Assembly (NCBI RefSeq): GCF_000499385.1
Contig: NW_013651859.1
Location: 34,221 to 98,220 of the forward strand
Reading direction: 5' to 3'
From: Eimeria necatrix
Lineage: Eukaryota > Apicomplexa > Conoidasida > Eucoccidiorida > Eimeriidae
DNA length: 64,000 nucleotides
Below are positions 29,801 through 41,044 of this stretch, in pieces. The number at the start of each line of letters is the position of its first letter. Position 1 is the first letter of the stretch. The translations under genes and the position numbers were made by a program. Under the pieces are notes generated by a model. The model ran no database searches and was not told where the DNA came from. It saw nothing but the letters and a program-made list of their open reading frames with translations.

Positions 29801-30962
29801 CCGCCTTGTTTACAGCATCCTGCAGCACTGACTGGGCGTGGAGCTTCTGCTGCTGCTGCTGTTGAGCCTCTGCAAGCTGCCGCTCCGCATCGGCAAGCTG
29901 TTGCTGCAGCTGCAGCAGCTGCTGTTGCTGCTGTTGCTGTTTTGCCGCAAAGTTGCTTTCGCACTGCTGCATGCACCTGAGGAGCTCCTCTTTCTCCGAA
30001 CGCAGCGCACTCAGTTCCTGATCCCGCTGCTGCTGCTCCTGCTGCAGCAGCTGCTGCTGCTGGCGAAGCTGAATTTGCAGGGCGTAGACATCATGCAGCT
30101 GCGTAAACTCCGAGTCCGGCTGGCTGTTGCTCGAGTCCAGCTCTTCTTGTTGCTGCTGCTGTTCAGAAAGGAGGAGCTGCTGCTGCTGCAGCAGGTCGCT
30201 GTTGCTGCTGCTGCCTCTGCGAGTGAGGCCAGCTCCAGCAACGTGGGAAGCTGTGGCCTTCAGCTTGCATCCCCAGGCCGCCGTTGCGAAGGCCTCCACT
30301 TCTGCTGCTGTTGTGCTGCCTTCTTGTGCTGCAGCAGACCTCTCCAGTGTACGTACACTCGAAGCAGCCGTCTCTAAAGAAGGGCCTTCGAGGGGCGCCC
30401 GAGCAGCGGGGGAAGGGAGACACATATCTGGGGGGAAAGAAGGGAAGAACTCGGAAATCTGGTCTGCATCTGCTGCTGCTGCTGTTGCTGCTGCTGCTTC
30501 AGTTGCAGCTGCTGCATCTACACTTGCTGTGCGCTCTTCTTCCTCCAGCCCTGAGGACAGAAGGACCCTCGGCTGCCTCTCAAACAACCGGCGGTCTAAA
30601 TTGCCATCTTCCTTGCTGCTGTGGCTGTTCCTCCTGCTGCTGCCCTGGCTGTTCCTTCTGCTACTGCTGCTGCTGCTGCGGGCATTTCCCTTGTTGCAGG
30701 CTAGGCCCCCTCCGCTGCTTCTGAGAGCCGGATTGCCGAAGCCGCTTGTGCCTTCTTCAGATAGGGGTGATTCCGTCCCACTCTCCCACAGGGCTCTACT
30801 GGAGGGCTTCATTTTGTCAGCAGCAGCGGCAGCAGCGGCAGCAGCAGACACAGCTGCCGCTGCTGCCTCGCCTGCTGCCGTGCACTCTCGTTTCAATTTA
30901 GAAGCTGTGTCTTGCAAGCAGCAGCAGCAGCAGTGGTCTGCTATTAGCAAGCCTCCGAACAA
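26815..30962 (-). CDS. Large Gln/Glu-rich coiled-coil protein, function unknown
   Basis: Family not recognised. Minus-strand exons 30962-28061, 27894-27755, 27578-27381, 27268-27083 and 26928-26815 join with exact phases to 1179 residues and a TAA stop. About the first 330 residues are Ser/Ala-rich and likely disordered, with an RNSQGSSRRNSHSS basic-Ser patch. The rest is almost continuous coiled coil dominated by Gln, Leu, Glu and Lys. The last exons are less repetitive (RLASAALAEAEQQLRQQ; AAGERIQLEEELKRQRDHFE). Intron 2 appears to use a GC donor (CTCAG followed by GCAAGG), chosen because it alone keeps phase with the next exon. Intron 1 holds a 75-base tandem duplication. The first Met precedes a Cys run and could be replaced by the Met near residue 51. 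A cytoskeletal or scaffold role would fit the coiled coil but is only a guess. Confidence 0.72.
27905..28055. repeat. 75-base tandem duplication in an intron
   Basis: Two copies share TTGCTGCATCAGCAACAAAT and the following AAGACAGTGC, starting near 27932 and 28007, with diverged sequence between. The copies lie in the intron between exons 28061-30962 and 27755-27894 of the coiled-coil gene. Confidence 0.85.
29270..29330. repeat. CTG/TTG tract encoding polyGln
   Basis: A run of CTG units with interspersed TTG, read on the minus strand as about 17-18 Gln residues (CAG with CAA) inside the large coiled-coil gene. Confidence 0.85.
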
Positions 30963-32528
30963 ATCATAAGGTCCCCATGGGAAGCCTTGCGAGGGGACTC
31001 CAACAACAGCAGTGGCAGCAGCAGCGGCAATATCACGAACGGCAACAGCGGCATAAATTGTAGCAGCAACTGCGCGAGCTGTACCTGGGTTAACAGCTCG
31101 AGACGCAGAAACACTTCATAACTGAGAACCTTGTTGCACTATTAACAAAGTAAAAAGGAAACTAGTAGGATCCGTGGCTGGCTCTAGCAACAGGCCAAGA
31201 GGCAGCAGACGTGGTGCTGCCCTGTCCAGGCTGCGGTGGCCCCCCGGAGCCTCAGGCGTCCTTGCAGCGTGGCGCTTTGACAAAAAATTAATGCATTTAG
31301 GGATTTTTGCTGCCGTTTTATTTCTCGGTTTGTTCTGTAACACAACGACCAGCCCCAGACGAGTGGTGGTGGTGCTGTGCAGTTTGGGGCTGTAGTGGAC
31401 AGCCAGTCCCTGAGGGTCTCATTTTCGCTGTTTCCAACAATTGTTCCCGTGTCTGTCTACTTAGCAACAATCAAATTCAGCTCTTGAAGAACTACAATTT
31501 ACGTACTTGGGACTTCCCTGAGCCCAAGTAGGAGAGAGCAGATCAGCAGATACAGCTCTGCTCCAGGCCTCTTGCTTAGGAAGCAACACATTACGTGTCT
31601 GCCGCCTGTACCTGCTACCTGCAGCAAAGAAGGTGACAGTGCGTGCCACAAAAGCTTTAAAGTCTGTGCACACCCACACATTCGGCAATGGGGCCCCTAC
31701 AGCGCGTGCCCCGGCGGCTGCGCCGCTGTTGCTGCAAACGGCGCTCTGCCGGGCCTCCAGCTACTGCTGTTGGAGATCAGCAGCCAGGAGCGGAGGCAGC
31801 TGTTGATGCTGCAGTAGACACGACCTCCCCCCAGCTGTCACGTGCAGCAGGTAATACGCAACACTCCCTCCCATAGCTGTCGCACGCAGCAGGTAATAGA
31901 CAATACGCCCATGCAGGAGGCAAGGGCCGACGCAGCTTTGGTTTTAAACTACAGCAGGTGGCGGAGAGACAGATACCGTAGCTTATTTTAAGAAATTCTA
32001 GTAGCAGCCAGAGGGGGAGAGGCTCGTATCTGTTGCTCAATACGCGGCGCCCGCGGAGAGCTGCTGCTGCGTAGCACTCCCCTGACTTAGGCTTAAGGCT
32101 TTTCTTTTGTACACAAGGCCCAGCAGAGCCTACAAAGAAGTACTGTGTAGAGCCCCTTACGATTTATAGGTAAAACATAATTGTATGAAGCATTATTGCT
32201 CCGGTAACTAGGAGGCGTAGATGGCTGCACAAAGGCGCCAGCGTTGCAGCAACGGCCTCTTCAGACTCACCAACGGTCGAACCAATGAAACAAAGCTAAA
32301 GATGCCTCGGCCGAAGCTTTTCACCGTGCACGACTATCCGTGCACGGGCAGGAGGCTTCTCAGTTCCCCACTCACGCTGAGGGCTTGAAGCATTGCATGC
32401 TCGTAGCCCAAGCCTAGAAAGTGAAGAAAGCGGCCGAGTTTGAAGTGTTTAGTGTATTGTAGCACATTCCCCAGTTTGGCTAGTTGGGTCTAGTTTGTAC
32501 CTGTCCTAGTGCTCTGCTGTCGCTGCAG
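30963..32528. other. Divergent intergenic region with possible upstream exon
   Basis: Separates the minus-strand coiled-coil gene from the plus-strand exon at 32529. CAG tracts fade after about 31100. A small tandem duplication of about 40 bases, around GCAGCAGGTAATA, lies at 31850-31905. A candidate first exon starts with ATG at 32302 (MPRPKLFTVHDYPC) and could splice near 32360 in the phase required by the exon at 32529, but its donor is weak. Nothing else was recognised. Confidence 0.4.
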
Positions 32529-33085
32529 AGCCACGGGAAGCAGCAGCCTCTCCGGCCGCGGGCAGCTGCCCCTACGACAGCAGCCGGAGGACCCCCGACG
32601 CCACGCAGCAGCAGGGGATATTGGGCTATGGAGAGGCTGTGCCTTCGTTTGCTGTTTCCCTAGTGAACTGCCCGCTGCCCCTCTATGACCAAGACCTGCT
32701 GCACCACGTGCACGGACAGCAGCTGCAGCTGCAGCCGCACCCGCTGCAGCAAATCGAAGGCTTCTACTCCCCCCTGCCGCCTTCTCCCCGTGAGATGCAC
32801 CAGCTGCAGATCCCCTCTCAGCAAGCTGCTTCGCAGCGCAGCTGCCTGAGACAGGAGGAAGGAGAGGTGGCGAGCAAGGGGGCCCTCGACAGCTTCAGTC
32901 CGACCTTTGCAACAGAACTCCTGGCAGACATAGAGCTCGACGAAGAAACTGGGTCTCCTGCTGCTGCTGCTGACGCAGCTGCTGCTGCAGCGGGCGACGC
33001 AAGGGCAAATTCGGGAGCAGCGGGAGCTAATTTTCTGCTGCTCATAGATGTGCCCGTGCAGCAGAGCAACGCAGCACCAAGCTAG
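32529..33085 (+). CDS. 3' exon of an unrecognised gene (partial)
   Basis: Not recognised. The exon opens after a good acceptor (pyrimidine-rich, CGCTGCAG) and runs in one frame to a TAG stop, about 185 residues. It begins PREAAASPAAG and contains the non-repetitive segments GILGYGEAVPSFAVSLVNCP and LPLYDQDLLHHVHGQQ, then GFYSPLPPSPREMHQLQIPS. An Asp/Glu patch (LLADIELDEETGS) leads into a CAG-encoded Ala run. The frame entering the exon needs one base from an upstream exon; the ATG at 32302 is the only nearby candidate. The gene converges on the acid phosphatase gene. The non-repetitive, compositionally normal part argues for real coding sequence. Confidence 0.5.
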
Positions 33086-33805
33086 GGCTGCCCCATCACA
33101 GCACCTTCAGCGCGCCTCTACTGCTGCAGGTGCCGCCGCTTTTGCTGCCGCCGGGAAATAGGGCCAGCTGCTGCAGTTCTGCCAACCAGACTGCAGCCTT
33201 TGCTGCCTCTACTTCCGAGGTGGCTGCGGGCGCGCAGCCAGCAGCAGAGCAAGGCTATCAGCGCGGCTCGAAGGCCAAAGCAACTGCCAGTTTGTCACAG
33301 AAAATGCATTTTTCTTTTTGAATTTTCCTTGTTCGCAGCAAAGCCTTCTTGCTGCTGCCTGCTGATCCGCCGGGCCATTGGCGCCTCCCCGGGCCTCTCT
33401 TCAGGCACATCTGCCCTCTTGTCTCAGTCTGTGGCCGCACCCTCTGCACTACTTGCCTGCTGCGCTGCTGCAGCGCAGCAGGCAGCTGCTGCAGCAACTT
33501 TCCTATTGTGTCTAGACCCTCCCTCTTTCTCTGCTACGGGCTCTTCTCCCTCTGGGTCTCAGTCTCCTGGGGCGCCATAGACTCTCAGTGCAATTCCGCT
33601 GCGCTGCGGAAGCAGCCAAAGGGCCTTAATGGCACGAGGCCTCTGAGCTGTTTGCCCAACTGGAGACAATAAGGCAAAAGGAAGCAAAAGGAGGAGGCGG
33701 AGGAGAGGCAATCCCGATCCCAGCGCCTCTCCTGCCTCCCCACAAAACAAAATGCAGACTTTTAAACACAACTCAAAAACTACGAAGCGCTTATAAAACG
33801 ACCTG
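33086..33805. other. Convergent 3' region
   Basis: Lies between a plus-strand stop at 33085 and the minus-strand stop at 33806. A plus-strand open frame (33200-33580), Ala/Ser-rich and preceded by a possible acceptor near 33340 (TTCGCAG), may be an additional exon of the upstream gene or noise from CTG-rich sequence. I could not connect it in phase. Confidence 0.4.
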
Positions 33806-36619
33806 CTACATTTCTTCCTGCCGCTTCAGCTGCTGCTCCTCCTGCAGTCGCAGTTGCTGCTCTCTCTCCTGCTGCTCTTTCTGCTGCTGCAACTGCTGCT
33901 GGTTTAACTGCTGCTGCGGCGGCTCCTGCTGCTCTTTCGGCTGCCGCTGCCCCTGCTGCTGCTGCGGTGCCTCCTGCTGCTGCTTTTGCGGCCGCGGCCC
34001 CTGCTGCTCCTGCTGCTGCTGCACCTGACGCTGCTGCTGCTCGTCTTCCATTGGGGGCATGGGGGGCCGGGTCTGCATGCGGCGAAGCAGCACTTCGAGG
34101 CTGCAGAGGTCAGGAGCAACAAGCGCCTTTCCGACGCAGCCTGGCATTTTGCCCGTCAGCACTTTCCTGAAAAGACACAGACAGCCAAAGAAGTCAACAC
34201 AGGCTCAGCAGTCCGGCCGCTGCTGCTTCGCCTGCTGCTGCTGCTGCTAGCGCGCTGGTTGCTGCTCAGTGCTGCTGCCCCTGCAGCTGCAGCTCGCGCC
34301 GCCCCTAGCGCAGGGGCTCTTGCTTGAGCTGCTGCTAATGCTGAGACTGCCTGCAGTTTATGCAGCCAGACAGAAGCATCTAAGCTCCTGAAAAAGAACT
34401 CACCCGTTGTAAGCCAGCCGGAAGACGTACGAAGCAGCGCTCTTCGCGGCGCCGCTACTCTGCTGCGTCTGCTGCTGCTGCTGCTCCGGCAGGTATTCGT
34501 AGACCTCGAAGACTACGACAGATGCATACGGGGGCCAGATGCCGCCGTAGACCTTCAAAGCAGCCAAGACTGCAATGAGGGTGACGTCGTGAGTCATGTA
34601 GAGAGACAGGGTCGGCTGCTGCTGCTGCTGCTGCTGCCGGCGGATCGGAGCGAGAATTTTGGTGGAGAGCTCGTGGAAGAGGGGCTCTGCTGCAGCGTAG
34701 GCAGCAGCAGCGTCTGCCCAGCTGGTCCAGAAGCTGGTGATCTGGTCGTTGAAGCGCAGCAGCTGTTGCAGCAGGGCTCCGTCTTGCTGCTGCAGCAGCG
34801 GCGGCAGCAGTTTCTTGCGGCCGCTGCAGACGTAGGTGAGGGCACAGTCCACAATGACTTCAGGCCAGAGAGCCTCCAGCTCGTCTGCAGAGAGCCGCAA
34901 AGCCTCCATGAGCTGCTGCTTGGCCTGCTGCTGCTGCGCAGCAAGAGCAGCAAACTCGCTGCTGGCCTCCGCCTGCCGCCGCAGCCGAGCCACCACAGGC
35001 GAAGCGTACCCCGACAGCAGCGGGTCCGAGGTCACCTCGTGGGTCTCGACCTCCACCCGCTGCGGCGAAGTCCCGCAGCAGCTGAAGAAGGACTGCAGCA
35101 AAAAGGCCCCGCTGGCCAGCGTGCGGGAAATGTCAGTGGAGCGCACCCGCACGCGGTCCCCGGGAGCAGCGCACAGCTCCTGTGCGTGAAACAAAGGGTG
35201 CACCAGCTGCTGCTGCTGCGGCGGCTGCTGCTGCTGCTGCAGCAGCCGCTGCTGCTGCTGCTTGGGGTGCGCTGCAGCCGCAGGCACCACGTACGCCTGA
35301 CTCAGAATCGAACCCACCAGCTTCAGCTGCGTCTGGCCCTCGTCTAACAGACTCGAGGGGACGCAGCTGCCCCTGAAGAGCCCCTTCTCCGTCACGCTGG
35401 CCACGTACTTCTTCAGCAGCAGCGGCGTAGACAGCTGGTCCGACCCTGCAGCAGCAGCAGCAGCAGCAGCATGCAGCAGCAGCGGCTGAGGAAAAAGCCA
35501 ATGCACCGGCAGCGCAGCAGGGAATCCAACAAGACCCGCAGCGAACAAGCGGAAAGGGAGAGAAATTACAGCAGCAGTAGCAGCAGCAACGGCAACAGCA
35601 GCAGCAATGCCACAGCCAGCAGCAGTGCACATAGCAGCAGCAGCAGCCTACTTGAGTCATTCATGCCCAGCTCTTCTTGAATGGCGCACTCCCAAGGAGG
35701 TCCGAGCTCTTCTGGTGGTGCTGCTGTCGACGCTGCAGGTGCTTCTGCTGCTGCTGCTGCTCCAGCTACAGCAGCGGCGTCTCTAGCAGCGTCTGCAGGG
35801 GAAGAGGCTTCGCTGCTGCTGCTGTTGCCGCTGCTGCTGCTGCCGCTGCTGCTGCTGCCTTCAGCGCGCAGATCGCGAGTGGCGGAGTCTCTGCTGGAAT
35901 GTGGGGCTTCCCTTGCAGCAGCAGCAGCAGCTGTGCCACTTGCGTCCGAATGCACCTCCCACGCTGCTGCAGCAGCATCAGCTGCTGCTGCTGCTGCTGC
36001 GCAGTCCCCTTGTCTGTGGTGACCCACCGGGGGGCACCTCTCTGCATCGCTTTTTAGGGCGTCTTGCTCTGGGGCCAGGCCCACGTGGCGGTGGGTTGTG
36101 CTGCTGCTGCTGCTGCTGCTATTGAAGCTGCTGCCATCGGTGCTGCTGCCGTCTCTGCTGCTGCTGTCTCTGCTGCTGCCTGTGTGCAAGTCCGAGTCAG
36201 CAGCATCAGCCCAACGCCAGCAGTGTCTGTCGTAGGGAGCCCTAGCGCCGTGCCGCACGAGAGCATGTACCTGCAGCGCAGCAGCAGCAGCAGTGGCAGC
36301 AGCAGGAATAGTAAGGCTCTATAGAGAATAGGCACGCTGAAAAGTGGCAGCAGCACGGGGATAGGCCCACCTGCTGCAGCCGCAAATTAAGCGCTTGAGC
36401 CTCTGAGCTGAGAGGAGGCAGCACTCGCTTCTCCCGCACTGTCCATTCCTTCAAACAATAGTCCGGATACTCTTCTGTATCGCTAGCAGCAGCAGCAGCT
36501 GCTGCTGCTGCTGTTTCGGCAACATTGGGGAAAAAGCGGGAGCCCAGCAGAAAAAAGACAAGAAAAAAAGAGGTGACTTGCCCTATTTGGGCCCATGAGG
36601 CGTTGTAGCTGCAAGACAT
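33806..36619 (-). CDS. Histidine acid phosphatase family protein
   Basis: Predicted phosphomonoesterase acting through a phospho-histidine intermediate, probably in the secretory pathway or at the surface. Minus-strand exons 36619-36371, 36270-35652, 35445-34404 and 34166-33806 give 756 residues with all phases consistent and GT-AG borders. A hydrophobic N-terminal segment (IGQVTSFFLVFFLLG, about residues 12-26) suggests a signal peptide or anchor. The catalytic motif VHALVRHGARAPYD begins at residue 84 (nucleophile His about 90). VRSTDISRTLASGAFLLQSFF matches the family's RSTD region. The proton-donor motif MTHDVTLIAVLAALKVYG has His about 575 and Asp 576. The family's closing NG-PGC-DLCSLE pattern follows. 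About 190 Ser/Ala-rich residues are inserted right after the RHG motif, and the C-terminus is a long Gln/Glu tail. The exact substrate cannot be told. Confidence 0.92.
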
Positions 36620-39600
36620 AGCGGCAGCTGCTCCTGCTGCTGCTGCTATATGTGATGCGCCTGCTTGCTGCGCCGGAGCTGGCGCCCAAACTGGTGCTGG
36701 CCTTCCTGCTGCTGCTGCTGCTGCTGCTGATTGGGACTCCCCAGAAACGACGGGCTGCGAAACTGCGTAGCCTAGGGATAGCCTCTTTAGTAGGGACCTG
36801 CAGCGCTGCCGACGCTGCAGCAGCAGCAGCAGAGCCAAGTGGGGAGCAGCAGCAGCTCAGGACTCCCCGTGTCCTGCAGACCAATAAGCCCCTCGGGGGC
36901 CCTTAAAGGCCAGCAGCTCTGCACAAACAGGGGGTCAATTAGGACTCCTGTGGACGGTCCGAGCGAGGCAGCAACGGCAGCAGCGGTAACGCCAGCAACA
37001 GCAAGGAGATAAAGTATCTATGGAGGGACTTCTCCTAGTGCTGCTGCTGCACAGAAAAACGGGCAACGCTGGTTCGAAACAACGTCTTCTTTTTCCTCAT
37101 ATATTAAACCCAGTTTTGATTCCAGGGTGGCAAATACATAGAAGAAACCATGAGAGGCAGGGGCAGAGACCGTGCACGGCGCGTCCAGACAACTAGAAGG
37201 ACACGGTCACAGACGGTAGGGTCCGTCACAAACAATGAGTGACTTATAAGTAAGTATTAAAACGAAATTAAAGCGCATCTAAACAAACATAAAATATTAG
37301 TGTGTGCGGCGCTGCAGATGATGGCACGAACAGCCGAAGCAGGTGGCCCCAGCCCCCTCCTAGCCATAGAGCAGCCGCAGGCCGTAGCCTTTATATTCGT
37401 TGCCTCCGATAAAACTGCTCGCTTTACAAAAATGTTAAATGATTATCTTTATGGATTTAAAACGTTGGTTTCCCCAGTAGAGCCCGTACTCCCCCACGGC
37501 TGCCTTGCGGTCTCTAGCAGGCACCGCCGGTTGACAGGATTCAGGCCTATGCCGGATGAAGTGTCCTGCCGTGCGTTACGCTTAATTGTTTTTCTTGAAA
37601 TTCCGCCTTCTCACCACAGTTGTAGTCAGAAATTTTATCGTGTAATAGCTCTATATGTCGGCGATAGAACTTCGGGATTCAAGGCTCCTCTATCTCCCCA
37701 AGTTGTTCCTGTGGTCTGAAGGAGAGGACTGGTGAATCTTAAGGGCTTCATTTACCCACCTGATGGTTATGTTTATATATTTGAGTCTTTAATTTCATTA
37801 CTAAAGGCTCAGGAGTCTCTCTTACTCGCCGAGATGAGCTCTGCGTTCGTGCATGCCCCTCACCAAGAATAGTGTTCTCTAGAGTCCCCTATCTAGGGAA
37901 TTCGCACTTCATCGAATTCCCGTGGGGCTTGAATTTCTATTATCTAGCAACAGACCTGCGATTTTCCTCTTTTTGCTCTTCACTTCAAATTTTAGTGGTT
38001 TTGGTTCTTCCGTCTCCAGCTCAAGGCTAACTTCTGACTTTAGTTTTCTCAAATCCTCAGTTGTTCTTGGCCAGACATTGGCTGCGAGTCTGTCTTTCCT
38101 TGTTGTTTGTTCTAAAAGCCTCATTCTTTTTTCTGTATCATGCGGTGCTAGGCTGAAAGTGGCCTCTCCACAGTTCCGATAGGCTCCTCGGATATAGCAA
38201 AAGTAACCCAGCTTCCTCCAGATCCCAGACAGATGCGTTCACGTGAAGTGGAGAGCAACAAAAATCCTCCGTTTTCGGAGATCCTTGAAATGATTGTTTC
38301 TGCTTGATGTGGCGAGAGATGTTACTCCTCGCCACAACACGTAGGCGACTGTGCTCTTCGGAGTTCAGTTTCCCTGGAGTCCAGCTGAATGCAGTTTCTC
38401 AGCTTTAACAAAGGTGTAAAAATATGTCGTTGGGAGAGTGAATGTAGCTCAAGAGGATATAAGTTGGTGTTCCAGGAGTTGACGGCTGTGTAAAGAGTGT
38501 AAAATAAGTGATGGTAAACTGTGAAGGGTCGAGTTTACAGGACATTGAATTCAGTAGCAAGAAACACCCTCACCAGCAGCTCCCCGGTCAAGGGTCCACA
38601 GTAGCTATCGAAGTATGGATGATAGGCATGCTTACTTGGCCAAAACAGTAGTGTAGGGGGGCGCTTGAGCGTCTTAATTATGCATATGTATGATTCTGCA
38701 TGCACTATGTTAAAATGCTATGGTCACCCGAAGTCCTCCTTTGAATTGTGACAAAATATATCTTCTTTTAGCAGAAGAAAACAGCAGCAGTCAACCTCGA
38801 GATTGCTCGAGATTGAGGCTTACTGCAGGATGCACGGCGTCTGGCTCCTAGCAGTAATAGGAGCGGAAGCCACGTGATGGTTTCCCTTTGAGGCAAAGTG
38901 GGGCAATCCATTATCGCAAATGCCCATTAAAAGTGTAAAGGTCCTGTAAATGCCCAGCCACATTATTCGGCTTGGATTTGTAAGGCGATCGGAGGCGGGA
39001 TAAAGCCAGCTGCAAATGGGTGACTGTGTGTGTGTGTGTGTGCGTGTGTGTGTGGAACCAGTCATTCCGGAAATTAAGGTTCTTTTGTAAGCAGTCACTG
39101 CGGAAGCTGCCTACGAGCCGGGCCTAGGGTATGCATATGCGACTCAAGTAATCAGTGTCCGGATCAATAATTGCGTTGAGCAGGCGAGAGGTTGACTGGT
39201 GCTGGATAGCGCGCTGCCACCACAGCGAGCTTAGGTGCTCAAGTGGGATCGCTATTCGGCCGTGCGACTCATATTTAAGGAACTTAGAAGGCCGATATTG
39301 TTTGATTTATGTGCATGAGGCTCGCGCATGCATTCGCGTGTCCTGAGGCAGGAATAGCGTAACCCTGCAAATAGTTCATCGCTCGCTGCCGACAGCTACA
39401 AGGCAGAAAGCCTCAAAATCCTGCTGGGCCGGCAGCTAACACTAAGGTGGAATGCTGTCCTTCATATTTTACTCTTTCATTTCGGCCAGGACCCCTCTAT
39501 CTTCGAGATAGGAAACTTGATTATGCATCAGACCCTTCACTGGGCACTTTCTGTTCTCCCGCTATACTGCGGCAGGTGCTCAAATCCTGCATGGGGCTGC

Positions 39601-41044
39601 TCACTTAACGCCTTTACCACACAGTGAAACTTGTAGGAGGTCCCACTAAAGCTGGAATTAAGGACGCAGCCACCTCTTGAAGCACCGTAAAGAATGTCAA
39701 ACTGAGCCCTCCCTGATTTTCTCATGCAGCTGAACCAACTAGCGTTTTGATTCAGGGGTCCACTACTGTGAAGCTTCCGTTCCCCATTCGGCGCGCTTAT
39801 TACAGAGGCAGTGCACAGTTTCTGAGTTCTCCGCGCTCGCCTCATGGAGAATGCCACAGTATACACCCTTCACTTATTCTTTACACTTAAAACCCCGGCC
39901 CCAACTACTGGAGTTCTCCATTTGACCCAATTCCACATTGCCAAATCCCTTTCTGTTGGCCACAGAGGCAATATGAGTACGCAGAATGACTAGCAATACA
40001 GCTCTGGAAATACAACGCAGGCGCCAGGCGAGGCCTTATCCTGTGGGCTATGCAAAATGCGCCATCTCCCACGCGCTTAGTCTACCTTTGAGGGGACGAA
40101 AACTTGTGTATATTTGCATGCAAGCAGGATGAATCGTAGAGAAAATCTAGACATCCTCGAGCTGATCATGTAGCCTCCGTGCGCCGTCGTTGCCCCCCTC
40201 CCTGTACGTCTAAGACGTGCTTCATTCAAAAAGGAGGTTCCGTAGTCAAACCAAGACTCAAAAATGATCAGATAAACAAATATTGCTGCATATAAACAGC
40301 ACGATTTGGCTTACAGGATCAAGACCATTTGGAGGCCTCAATTTCCGAGCTGAGGCACACCACCGCGATCGGCCCTTCAGGGTGTTACTCACAGCCCCAA
40401 ATCCTCCCAGGATGCTCATCATCCCAGGGTAGATTGTTTTAGTTTTTCTTGTAGATTTTTAAGTACTTAAATGGAGAGTAAGAGGAGTTCAATGCAAACA
40501 ATACTCCGTGCTTCACGAGAGGAAGTGCCACTCTAATATCCTGTAGAATCAAACCTGCACGTGTTGCGGGATTGCCGCTTTGTGTTTTCCGCGTTGCTTT
40601 CCGCCTTTTCTTTGTATTTGGTATGCATTTATAGTTCATCTCAGACCTGTGGGCGAGACATCACAGTCTTTCCCACTTCCTTCTCCACTCCCTAGGCCCC
40701 CCAAAGCCCCCAAGGCCCTGCGCCTGTCGCCCGCGTTGGCTCCTTCTCGTTGTCTGTTTCTTTCCTTAGCTTTATTCGCATCATTTTCCTTGTTGTGGGG
40801 GGCTGGAAAAGACTGCATGGGCCCCGGGCTTCTGTTCAGTAGGGCAGAAGAGGCCTCGCGGATTCCGCATGGGGCGCTCTCTACCGGTTTTAGATTTGCG
40901 CCTGCAGCAACCCCCGCAGCAGCCGCAACTGCAGCAGCAGCAGAGCACTGATCAACGAGCTCACTGGAGGCACAACCAGCCTCAAGGATTCAGAATTGCT
41001 TGTCAAGTGGACAGCCCCTTCGTGTGCTTTCCGCTGCGCCCTTG
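36620..41044. other. Spacer, mostly CAG-free
   Basis: CAG/CTG tracts persist to about 36980 and then stop until about 40905. The 5' UTR of the acid phosphatase should lie at 36620-36900. Open frames at 37316-37719 (plus, about 134 residues) and 37909-38124 (minus, 71 residues, Lys/Glu-rich) show no recognised motif and no splice partner. A GT microsatellite lies at 39020-39055. From 40550 a pyrimidine-rich stretch precedes the ELMO gene, possibly with an unplaced first exon. Confidence 0.45.
39020..39055. repeat. GT dinucleotide microsatellite
   Basis: A TG/GT run with one GC interruption, in the CAG-free spacer upstream of the ELMO gene. Confidence 0.95.

Noticed and set aside
28408..30377. 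Several plus-strand open frames rich in Leu, Cys or Ala opposite the coiled-coil gene
   Set aside because: They are complements of CAG/CAA codons; CTG, TGC and GCT frames never hit stops, so openness carries no information here.
37316..37719. 134-codon plus-strand frame
   Set aside because: Normal composition but no family resemblance and no upstream or downstream exon in phase; left unannotated.
37909..38124. 71-codon Lys/Glu-rich minus-strand frame that looks protein-like
   Set aside because: No motif, no splice partners, and isolated in a CAG-free spacer; could be a relic but cannot be supported.
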